A stretch of DNA of 20,605 bases, taken from contig CAVFYJ010000059.1 of assembly GCA_963626545.1 (NCBI GenBank), positions 1-20,605 of the forward strand, written 5' to 3'. Numbering within the stretch: position 1 is the first letter of the stretch; each line of letters starts with the position of its first letter. Position numbers and translations under genes: made by a program. Shown here piece by piece: positions 1-5,776 of this stretch. The notes under the pieces were generated by a model that saw only the letters and a program-made list of their open reading frames with translations, had not been told where the DNA came from and did not search any database. The stretch is from Anthropogastromicrobium sp963626545. Lineage in GTDB: Bacteria; Bacillota; Clostridia; Lachnospirales; Lachnospiraceae.

Positions 1-95
1 TACAGTCTCAAGGTACATATAGTATTAGTTACAAAATATCGCAAGCAATTACTTATTTTTATACTCAACGTTAACTTTTCCTTAATGATGTTAAT

Positions 96-170
96 TATAA
101 TTGAATTCTCATTTGTGGTATGTAGTGTTAGAATGCGGACTGTTAGAACATGAAAAACTTTAAGGAGGAG
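96..170 (+). promoter_or_regulatory. Promoter/RBS region of the ABC exporter operon
   Basis: Two possible -10 elements are visible: TATAAT at 96-101 and an extended TGTTAGAAT at 126-134. Neither has a strong -35. The string TGTTAGAA occurs at 126-133 and again at 141-148, which could be a regulator site. The ribosome site AAGGAGGAG (162-170) lies 7 nt before the ATG at 178. The first 95 bases are A/T-rich and show no gene. Which -10 is used cannot be decided by eye. Confidence 0.4.
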
Positions 171-177
171 TGTCAGT

Positions 178-1380
178 ATGATTAAAAAATTGGCCCGCTC
201 GATACGGGAATACAAAAAGCCCTCGATTTTGACACCTGTATTTGTTGTGTTTGAGGTATTATTGGAAATTTTGATTCCGATCATTATGGCAGTGATGATT
301 GATCAGGGAATCGCACAGAAAAATATGGATGTATTAGCAAAAGGGGGAATCTTTCTAATTCTATGCGTGTGTCTGGGGATCCTTTGTGGTATGCTTTCAG
401 GAAGCTTTTGCGCAACTGCATCCGCAGGATTTGCACAGAATTTGCGACAGGATATGTACTATAAAATTCAGGAATATTCCTTCGCAAACATTGATAAATT
501 TTCTACCTCCAGTCTTGTGACCAGATTGACAACGGATGTTACCAATGTACAAAATGCGTATATGATGATCATTCGTGTAGCAGTTCGCGCACCGATCATG
601 CTTATTTTTTCATTGATTGCGTCGTTTCTAATCAATGCGAAACTATCGCTTGTTTTTCTTATCGCAATTCCTTTTTTGGCAGCGGCACTTTATCTGATTG
701 TAAGTGAATCGCATCCATATTTCGAGGAAGTATTCCATATTTATGATGGGTTAAATGGTGTAGTTCAGGAAAATCTTTCTGGTATTCGAGTTGTAAAATC
801 GTTTGTCCGTGAGAAATTTGAAATCAAAAAATTTGAAAAGGTGTCAAAGAAAATATACGAAACATTTCGTACAGCAGAAGGAATTGTGGCGTATAACATG
901 CCAGTAATGCAGCTTGCCGTATATGGCTGTCTACTTTTCTTGTGTTGGTTTGGCGCAAAGGTCATAGTGCTCAGTGGAGCAACGACGCTGACAACTGGTG
1001 AGCTATCCAGTTTGATTGCGTATGCAATGAACATTCTGAATTGTTTGATGATGTTGTCTCAGGTGATGGTTATGATCAACATGGCGCGTGCATCTTCCGA
1101 GCGTATCATTGAAATTTTGGATGAGAAAAGCTCTCTTGAAAATGGCGATCACCCAATAACAAAAATGGAAAATGGAGAAATCGTATTTGACCATGTAGGA
1201 TTTAGCTATTTTGATGATGCAAAAAAAGAATGTTTGAAGAATATTACGCTAAAAATCCCGTCTGGCTCGACGCTTGGAATCATCGGTGGAACAGGAAGTG
1301 GAAAGAGTTCGCTGGTTCAGTTAATTCCGCGCTTGTATGATACGACAGAGGGACGGTTAAGGTCAGTGGACATGATGTGA
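178..1380 (+). CDS. ABC exporter subunit 1, N-terminal fragment (membrane domain plus Walker A), frameshifted
   Basis: This is the N-terminal 400 residues of an ABC-type multidrug/lipid exporter half-transporter. Six hydrophobic segments (roughly residues 16-300) form the membrane domain. The ATPase domain follows, with Walker A GGTGSGKS at residues 370-377. The frame ends prematurely at TGA 1378-1380, just after the conserved RLYDTTEG segment. The rest of the ATPase domain continues in the next frame from about 1353. The two pieces span 1739 nt, which is 3n+2, so one missing base would restore a 579-residue protein of normal family length. Start ATG 178 has an excellent RBS. The gene is translationally coupled through its second half to the partner exporter. 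It is either a real pseudogene or one sequencing error; the family call is secure. Confidence 0.9.
   Translation: MIKKLARSIREYKKPSILTPVFVVFEVLLEILIPIIMAVMIDQGIAQKNMDVLAKGGIFLILCVCLGILCGMLSGSFCATASAGFAQNLRQDMYYKIQEYSFANIDKFSTSSLVTRLTTDVTNVQNAYMMIIRVAVRAPIMLIFSLIASFLINAKLSLVFLIAIPFLAAALYLIVSESHPYFEEVFHIYDGLNGVVQENLSGIRVVKSFVREKFEIKKFEKVSKKIYETFRTAEGIVAYNMPVMQLAVYGCLLFLCWFGAKVIVLSGATTLTTGELSSLIAYAMNILNCLMMLSQVMVMINMARASSERIIEILDEKSSLENGDHPITKMENGEIVFDHVGFSYFDDAKKECLKNITLKIPSGSTLGIIGGTGSGKSSLVQLIPRLYDTTEGRLRSVDMM
1351..1355 (+). other. Frameshift site in ABC exporter subunit 1
   Basis: Reading GGA at 1351-1353 and then ACG at 1353-1355 (using the A twice) gives the family-like run TEGTVKVSGHDVREYDL. 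A single A lost from GGGAACGG to GGGACGG would explain this. The local sequence is not an X XXY YYZ slippery heptamer and there is no downstream stimulator next to it, so programmed -1 frameshifting is unlikely. Confidence 0.75.
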
Positions 1381-1916
1381 GAGAATATGATCTTTTTACA
1401 TTGCGCAATCATGTTGCTATGGTTTTGCAGAAAAATGAGCTTTTTTCGGGAACAATAAATGAAAATCTTCGATGGGGCAACAAAGATGCCTCTGAAGCAG
1501 ATCTTCTTCACGCGTGTCAGCTAGCACAGGCAGACTCGTTTGTAAAAACATTTCCAGATCAATACAACACCTATATTGAGCAGGGCGGAACTAATGTGTC
1601 TGGTGGACAGAAACAGAGGCTTTGCATTGCAAGAGCGCTTTTGAAAAAACCAAAAATTTTGATTCTGGATGATTCAACAAGCGCAGTTGATACAAAGACA
1701 GATGCGATGATTCGCAAGGCATTTCGGGAGGAAATACCGGACACAACAAAAATCATCATTGCACAGCGAATTTCATCGGTACAGGATGCAGATAAAATTT
1801 TAGTTATGGATGGCGGAACGATCAATGGGTATGGAACGCACGAGGAACTGTTACGAAATAATGCAATTTACAAAGAAATTTATGAATCACAGACGAAAGG
1901 AGATGAAAACCGATGA
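1377..1916 (+). CDS. ABC exporter subunit 1, C-terminal ATPase fragment
   Basis: This is the remainder of the ATPase domain of subunit 1. It is open from at least 1353; 1377 is only the first possible start (GTG) and has no ribosome site, so it is a broken continuation and not an independent gene. It carries the Q-loop region (AMVLQKNELFSGT), the signature VSGGQKQR from about 1596, and a Walker B of ILILDDSTSA. In that motif the catalytic glutamate is replaced by Asp, and the switch His is Gln (IIAQRISS). Those two changes are typical of the degenerate half of heterodimeric exporters such as BmrC/TM287. The stop overlaps the ATG of the next gene (ATGA at 1913-1916), so the partners are translationally coupled. 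Confidence 0.85.
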   Translation: MREYDLFTLRNHVAMVLQKNELFSGTINENLRWGNKDASEADLLHACQLAQADSFVKTFPDQYNTYIEQGGTNVSGGQKQRLCIARALLKKPKILILDDSTSAVDTKTDAMIRKAFREEIPDTTKIIIAQRISSVQDADKILVMDGGTINGYGTHEELLRNNAIYKEIYESQTKGDENR

Positions 1917-3841
1917 AAGAGAAAAAAATGAGTACCTGGAACGTGTGCAAACGTCTGTTATCCTACGTGATTTTAAAGCATAAATTGATGTTTGCAGCGG
2001 TTGTTATTTGCATTTTGATCAGTTCCGGAACTGTCGTAGTAAGCTCACTTTTTCTGGAAACATTGATTGACGATTACATTACACCATTATTACTTGAAAA
2101 TCATCCGGTGTTTGATGGATTGCTGCGCACCATATATTGCATGGCGGCAATTTATTTGGCTGGTGTTGTTACAACATTTGTCTATAATCGATTGATGGTT
2201 CGGATCTCTCAGTCAACATTAAAAGAAATTCGAGATGATATGTTTTCACATATGCAGACACTTCCGATTAAATATTTTGACACACATACACATGGCGATG
2301 TGATGAGCCATTATACAAACGATACGGATACGCTTCGTCAATTTATTTCACAGGCGCTGCCTCAGTTTATCAGTGCTGTGGTAACGGTTGTCGCAATTCT
2401 TTTTTCGATGTTGGCAAGCAGTGTCCCGTTAACCATTCTGGTAATTGCAGTGACACTTCTTATGGCATACGCGAGCAAAAAAATTGGTGGAGCAAGTGCT
2501 AGGTATTTCGTAAAACAGCAGGAAACACTTGGAAGCGTAACCGGCTATATTGAAGAAATGATGAATGGGCAGAAGGTAATCAAAGTTTTCTGCCATGAAG
2601 ATGATGCAAAGAAAGGATTTGATGGTAAGAATCGAATGTTGTGCGAGGATTCCACAACAGCGAATAAATACGGAAATATCTTAATGCCGACAATTATGCA
2701 GCTTGGAAATTTGCAATATGTATTGATTGCGTTGATCGGTGGATTCATGGCGATAAAAGGTGTGGGAAACGTGACGGTAGGAATGATTGTCGCATTTTTG
2801 AACCTTTCCAAAACATTTTGCATGCCGGTATCTCAGATTTCTCAGCAGATCAGCCTTATGGCAATGGCATTTGCCGGAGCAGGCCGAATTTTTGAATTGA
2901 TTGATGAAAAGTCAGAAGAGGACAATGGATATGTTACACTTGTAAAGGTGCAGGGAAAAACGCCCGAAGTGCAGTCTTTATTAAAGAAAGCGGACAAGAT
3001 GACGATTCGGGAAATTCCGTCCTCAATGATTGATGAGACAAAAGAAAAAGCGGGCATTTGGGCATGGAAGCATCCGCATGGAGATGGAACGCTTACCTAC
3101 ACGCCGCTGCACGGTGAGATCGAATTTCGGGATGTCGATTTTGGCTACACGGAAAAGAAATTGGTTCTTCATGGCATACGTCTTGATGCAACCTCTGGTC
3201 AGAAAATTGCATTTGTAGGAGCAACTGGTGCAGGAAAAACAACGATCACGAATCTGATCAATCGTTTTTATGATCTTGCAGATGGAAAAATCCGCTATGA
3301 TGGCATCAATATCAATAAGATTAAGAAGGCCGATCTTCGTCATTCACTTGGAATTGTCCTTCAGGATGTGAATCTTTTCACTGGAACCATTCTGGAGAAT
3401 ATTCGCTATGGAAATCTGGATGCGACAGATGAGGAGTGTATCGCGGCAGCAAAACTTTCAAATGCAGATGAGTTTATCCGGCGCTTGCCGGATGGCTATC
3501 AGACGATGCTGACTCAAAATGGTGCAAGTTTGTCTCAGGGTCAGCGACAGCTGCTCTCGATTGCCAGAGCGGCAGTAGCGGATCCGCCAGTAATGATATT
3601 AGATGAGGCAACCTCTTCGATTGATACCAGGACAGAGGCACTGGTACAGCAGGGAATGGATAATCTGATGAAGGGAAGAACCGTTTTTGTCATCGCACAC
3701 AGATTGTCAACAGTAAGAAATTCAGATGCAATCATGGTATTGGACATGGGGCGCATCATCGAACGCGGCACACACGATGAGCTGATTGCAAAGAAGGGTG
3801 TCTATTATCGTCTGTATACCGGTGCATTTGAGCTGGAATAG
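1913..3841 (+). CDS. ABC exporter subunit 2 (catalytically complete half of a heterodimer)
   Basis: A 642-residue half-transporter fused to its ATPase. The membrane domain covers about residues 20-330. A roughly 60-residue hydrophilic insert follows (about 340-400, with the WAWKHPHGDG stretch) before the ATPase domain. Walker A GATGAGKT is near residue 436. The signature is the variant LSQGQ near 539, Walker B is MILDEATS (intact Glu), and the switch His is present (VIAHRLS). With subunit 1 this gives one canonical ATP site (this Walker A/B plus VSGGQ of subunit 1) and one degenerate site (DD Walker B and Gln switch plus LSQGQ), as in BmrCD/TM287-288-type exporters. It starts four bases inside the end of subunit 1. 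Substrate is unknown; drug or peptide export is the usual guess. Confidence 0.93.
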   Translation: MKEKKMSTWNVCKRLLSYVILKHKLMFAAVVICILISSGTVVVSSLFLETLIDDYITPLLLENHPVFDGLLRTIYCMAAIYLAGVVTTFVYNRLMVRISQSTLKEIRDDMFSHMQTLPIKYFDTHTHGDVMSHYTNDTDTLRQFISQALPQFISAVVTVVAILFSMLASSVPLTILVIAVTLLMAYASKKIGGASARYFVKQQETLGSVTGYIEEMMNGQKVIKVFCHEDDAKKGFDGKNRMLCEDSTTANKYGNILMPTIMQLGNLQYVLIALIGGFMAIKGVGNVTVGMIVAFLNLSKTFCMPVSQISQQISLMAMAFAGAGRIFELIDEKSEEDNGYVTLVKVQGKTPEVQSLLKKADKMTIREIPSSMIDETKEKAGIWAWKHPHGDGTLTYTPLHGEIEFRDVDFGYTEKKLVLHGIRLDATSGQKIAFVGATGAGKTTITNLINRFYDLADGKIRYDGININKIKKADLRHSLGIVLQDVNLFTGTILENIRYGNLDATDEECIAAAKLSNADEFIRRLPDGYQTMLTQNGASLSQGQRQLLSIARAAVADPPVMILDEATSSIDTRTEALVQQGMDNLMKGRTVFVIAHRLSTVRNSDAIMVLDMGRIIERGTHDELIAKKGVYYRLYTGAFELE

Positions 3842-3860
3842 GGGTCAGTCATCTGATTGT

Positions 3861-3936
3861 TATACTCGCAAGAAAGTAACTCACGAGTTAGTTTCTTATG
3901 AGTTAGTAACTTATGAGTATAATAATTGGAGGTGAG
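3861..3936 (+). promoter_or_regulatory. Long palindromic operator/promoter with repeated GAGTTAG boxes
   Basis: Bases 3861-3921 form a 61-nt imperfect palindrome whose arms begin TATACTC and end GAGTATA, with an inner near-palindrome AACTCACGAGTT. The units GAGTTAGTTTCTTAT and GAGTTAGTAACTTAT are tandem 15-mers. A consensus TATAAT sits at 3918-3923, and GGAGGTGAG (3928-3936) is a strong ribosome site. Such symmetric boxes over a -10 fit a dimeric winged-helix repressor (MarR or HxlR type), but no such regulator is encoded here. The palindrome also carries a -10-like sequence on the minus strand. Confidence 0.5.
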
Positions 3937-3939
3937 TAG

Positions 3940-3954
3940 ATGCGCCATTTTTAA
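3940..3954 (+). other. Four-codon ORF (MRHF) after a strong RBS; possible gene remnant
   Basis: ATG CGC CAT TTT TAA follows GGAGGTGAG with normal spacing and is followed within 3 nt by an intrinsic terminator. A full promoter, ribosome site and start with no gene behind them looks like the scar of a deletion, for example of a regulator gene paired with the exporter operon. A functional minigene is less likely. Confidence 0.35.
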
Positions 3955-3956
3955 TG

Positions 3957-3998
3957 CGACAGGAAAATTGTAACAAAAACAGTTTTCCTGTCGTTTTT
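3957..3998 (+). terminator. Intrinsic terminator
   Basis: Perfect 11-bp stem CGACAGGAAAA (3957-3967) with TTTTCCTGTCG (3983-3993), a 15-nt loop, then five T. It ends the exporter operon and whatever starts at the palindromic promoter, and isolates both from the downstream leader. Confidence 0.85.
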
Positions 3999-4002
3999 GT
4001 AT

Positions 4003-4030
4003 TTGTTGATATAGAACTCCCCTATAACTG
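4003..4030 (+). promoter_or_regulatory. Candidate promoter of the leader/peptide-uptake cluster
   Basis: TTGTTG (4003-4008), a 16-nt spacer and TATAAC (4025-4030). It lies directly after the upstream terminator and before the structured leader. Transcription from here would start near 4037, inside the left arm of the 12-bp inverted repeat. So either that repeat acts as DNA, or another start is used. Confidence 0.4.
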
Positions 4031-4160
4031 ACTCGCTGAAATAACAATTACCAGAGACGCAATTGGCACTTGCGCAATTCAACACGGTGATTTATAATAG
4101 CCTCGTAATCAAGAAATGCAGGGAATGCCAAAGAGCAAAATACAAACCCAGCGAGTCAGT
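4029..4160 (+). ncRNA. Unidentified structured leader element closed by a 12-bp inverted repeat
   Basis: ACTGACTCGCTG (4029-4040) and CAGCGAGTCAGT (4149-4160) are perfectly complementary and enclose 108 nt. Inside is a hairpin CGCAA (4060-4064)/TTGCG (4072-4076). Its loop TTGGCA (4065-4070) is complementary to TGCCAA at 4126-4131, a possible six-base pseudoknot. The element ends just before the ribosome site of the Cys-rich leader ORF, which is riboswitch-like placement. I do not recognise the T-box, SAM, c-di-GMP, cobalamin, lysine or TPP consensus. The alternative is a small MITE-like element with 12-bp terminal repeats. Confidence 0.4.
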
Positions 4161-4178
4161 AGGAAAGGAGAACGCAGT

Positions 4179-4286
4179 ATGAGCAATATCACAAAGAGAT
4201 ACCACGACGGACAGATGACTAGAGAGAATATGATGGAGATGTGTATGTGTTGCTGTTGCTGCCGTTCACAGTATATTCGTAAATAA
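4179..4286 (+). CDS. Cys-rich 35-residue ORF, candidate cysteine leader peptide
   Basis: ATG 4179 follows AGGAAAGGAG (4161-4170) with 8-nt spacing. The ORF ends at TAA 4284-4286. The product begins MSNITKRYHDGQMT and contains MCMCCCCCR at residues 21-29: six Cys, five of them consecutive and encoded by alternating TGT/TGC. There is no signal peptide or known domain. A string of one amino acid in a short ORF ahead of a biosynthesis or uptake operon is the hallmark of transcription attenuation, and a hairpin plus U-run overlaps the end of the Cys codons. Next in line is a thiol enzyme and a peptide importer, which fits cysteine sensing. A metal- or thiol-binding micropeptide is the main alternative. 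The ORF is well supported; its role is inference. Confidence 0.6.
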   Translation: MSNITKRYHDGQMTRENMMEMCMCCCCCRSQYIRK

Positions 4287-4318
4287 TAGTTAAACTATAC
4301 GCAGCCTTTTATTTTTTT
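4258..4318 (+). terminator. Candidate attenuator hairpin with U-run
   Basis: GCTGC (4258-4262, the last Cys codons) can pair with GCAGC (4301-4305), and GTATA (4271-4275) with TATAC (4296-4300). They are separated on the 5' side by an 8-nt bulge. The run CTTTTATTTTTTT follows (4306-4318). A ribosome stalled on the Cys codons would cover the 5' arm and block the hairpin. The stem is modest, and CAGCCTTTT (4302-4310) can instead pair with AAAAGGCTG (4396-4404). Confidence 0.4.
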
Positions 4319-4513
4319 ACCCATTTTTCGATTTAAATAGAAATAAACAATTGCAAAACAACAATAAAACAAGAACAAAGCATTAAAAACCATCAAAAAG
4401 GCTGATGAAATATTAATACAGACAGAATAAAAAAAGAAGCCTGAAAGCGACAAACAAAGCGCAAAAAAGTCAGAGAAGCTGACCGTCAGGCATAAGCTGA
4501 GGAGGAAAACACA
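4287..4513 (+). other. A-rich leader with hairpins ahead of the GST-like gene
   Basis: No gene is seen here. After the U-run the sequence is A-rich and apparently unstructured until 4439. There GCCTGA (4439-4444)/TCAGGC (4486-4491) can enclose a hairpin GTCAG (4469-4473)/CTGAC (4479-4483). GAGGAGG (4499-4505) is the ribosome site of the next gene. The hairpin pair may influence access to that site. Confidence 0.35.
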
Positions 4514-5746
4514 ATGAGTGGATGCTGCAGTTTTGTACCAGAGGAAGCAAAGAAGGAAGAATATACCGTATATACAGACGAGCTGGCAGAGCAGTTTGCA
4601 AAGGAGGTCGGTGTTGATCCAAGACCAAACGAGACCTTAGTAGAGATTGATGAGAGAGGCGCATTTATCCGCCAGCCAAATGCATTTATTCAGCCATTCG
4701 GTGATAAGCCGGGAGACTTAAAGGCAGAGGCAGGACGCTACGGAATCTACTGGGCAACCGGATGCAACTGGTCAAACCGCCCGGTCATCGTAAGAGATCT
4801 GCTTGGTCTTCAGGATGTGATCTATGACACAAGAGTAAGCCATTCGGGTCAGACGAATCACTACGGACACGCATTTGGCGATCAGCCGGGATTCAAAGAC
4901 CCAAGAACAGGCGCTTACTTCTTAAGTGAATTTTACAAGAGAGCAAACCCGAATTTCAAGGGAAGAGCGACGACGCCAACATTAGTTGACATCAAGGAGA
5001 AGAAGGCAGTCAACAATGATTATCACAGATTAACGAATTATATAGAAGTGCAGTTTCGACCATTCCAGCCAAAGGATGCGCCGGATCTGTATCCGAAGAA
5101 GTTTAGAAAAGAGATTGATGAGTTTAACGATTGGCTGTTCCCGCACATCAACAACAGCCACTACCGCATGGCATTTTGCCAGTCACCGGAGGCGTATGAT
5201 GAAGCTTATGAAGACTTTTATGAATCACTTGACAAATTGGATAAACGTCTGGAAACAAACCGATTCTTATTCGGAGATTATATTACCGACAGCGATGTAC
5301 GAGCATACGTCACACTGGTTCGCTGGGACGTGGCCTATTTTAAAAATATCGGCCCGGTAAAGAAGCCAATCCGCGATTACAAGAACATTTGGGGCTACTT
5401 AAGAGAGCTGTATGCAATCCCGGAATTCCGCCACGGAAGTGATCCGGCAGTGTTGGCAGGTGGTCAGAAAAAGAAGCTTGGCGAGGTATTATTCCGCAGC
5501 TACAACGACCGTATTCTTTCCAAGGTTGATTTTGAAAAGTTGTGGGCCGATGATGGAGAGAGAAGAAAGTTAAGCAAGACACCGGATGAGAAATTCCTTC
5601 GTCACCCAGAGGGTGAGACTTACGAGGATTACGCAAGCGAGATTTCCACAACGATCTGGAACAGCCCGAAATGGGAGGATCGAAACCCGAAGAACGGAGT
5701 CTTAAGCGTTGACGCATCCATCAATCCATTAAAGGGACTTCTGTAA
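4514..5746 (+). CDS. Glutathionyl-hydroquinone reductase-like protein (GST superfamily, COG0435)
   Basis: A 410-residue cytosolic GST-fold protein. The thioredoxin-like N-domain has the family framework RYxxYxxxxCxWxxR at residues 75-89, with candidate catalytic Cys84. The usual CPW is CNW here (GCNWSNRP). The helical C-domain contains LFGDYITDSDVRAYVTLVRW, the counterpart of the LFGDxLTxADVRLFxTLxRFD signature. Family members use the Cys to remove glutathione from S-glutathionyl hydroquinones. The protein is about 80 residues longer than YqjG; the extra sequence is a charged C-terminal tail from about residue 330. The N-terminus begins MSGCCSF, with an adjacent Cys pair of unknown role. It is the first gene after the Cys-rich leader, 30 nt before the peptide-binding protein. 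The family is clear; the thiol substrate is unknown, since most Clostridia do not make glutathione. Confidence 0.85.
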   Translation: MSGCCSFVPEEAKKEEYTVYTDELAEQFAKEVGVDPRPNETLVEIDERGAFIRQPNAFIQPFGDKPGDLKAEAGRYGIYWATGCNWSNRPVIVRDLLGLQDVIYDTRVSHSGQTNHYGHAFGDQPGFKDPRTGAYFLSEFYKRANPNFKGRATTPTLVDIKEKKAVNNDYHRLTNYIEVQFRPFQPKDAPDLYPKKFRKEIDEFNDWLFPHINNSHYRMAFCQSPEAYDEAYEDFYESLDKLDKRLETNRFLFGDYITDSDVRAYVTLVRWDVAYFKNIGPVKKPIRDYKNIWGYLRELYAIPEFRHGSDPAVLAGGQKKKLGEVLFRSYNDRILSKVDFEKLWADDGERRKLSKTPDEKFLRHPEGETYEDYASEISTTIWNSPKWEDRNPKNGVLSVDASINPLKGLL

Positions 5747-5776
5747 ATAACACGGACATCTGAGAGGAGAACGATT

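Noticed and set aside
1340..1380. Programmed -1 ribosomal frameshift in the ABC gene
   Set aside because: The junction GAG GGA CGG is not a slippery heptamer and no nearby stem is evident; a one-base deletion is simpler.
4029..4513. T-box or known riboswitch upstream of the GST-like gene
   Set aside because: No GGTGG..ACCGCG T-box antiterminator core and no recognisable SAM, TPP, lysine, cobalamin or c-di-GMP consensus.
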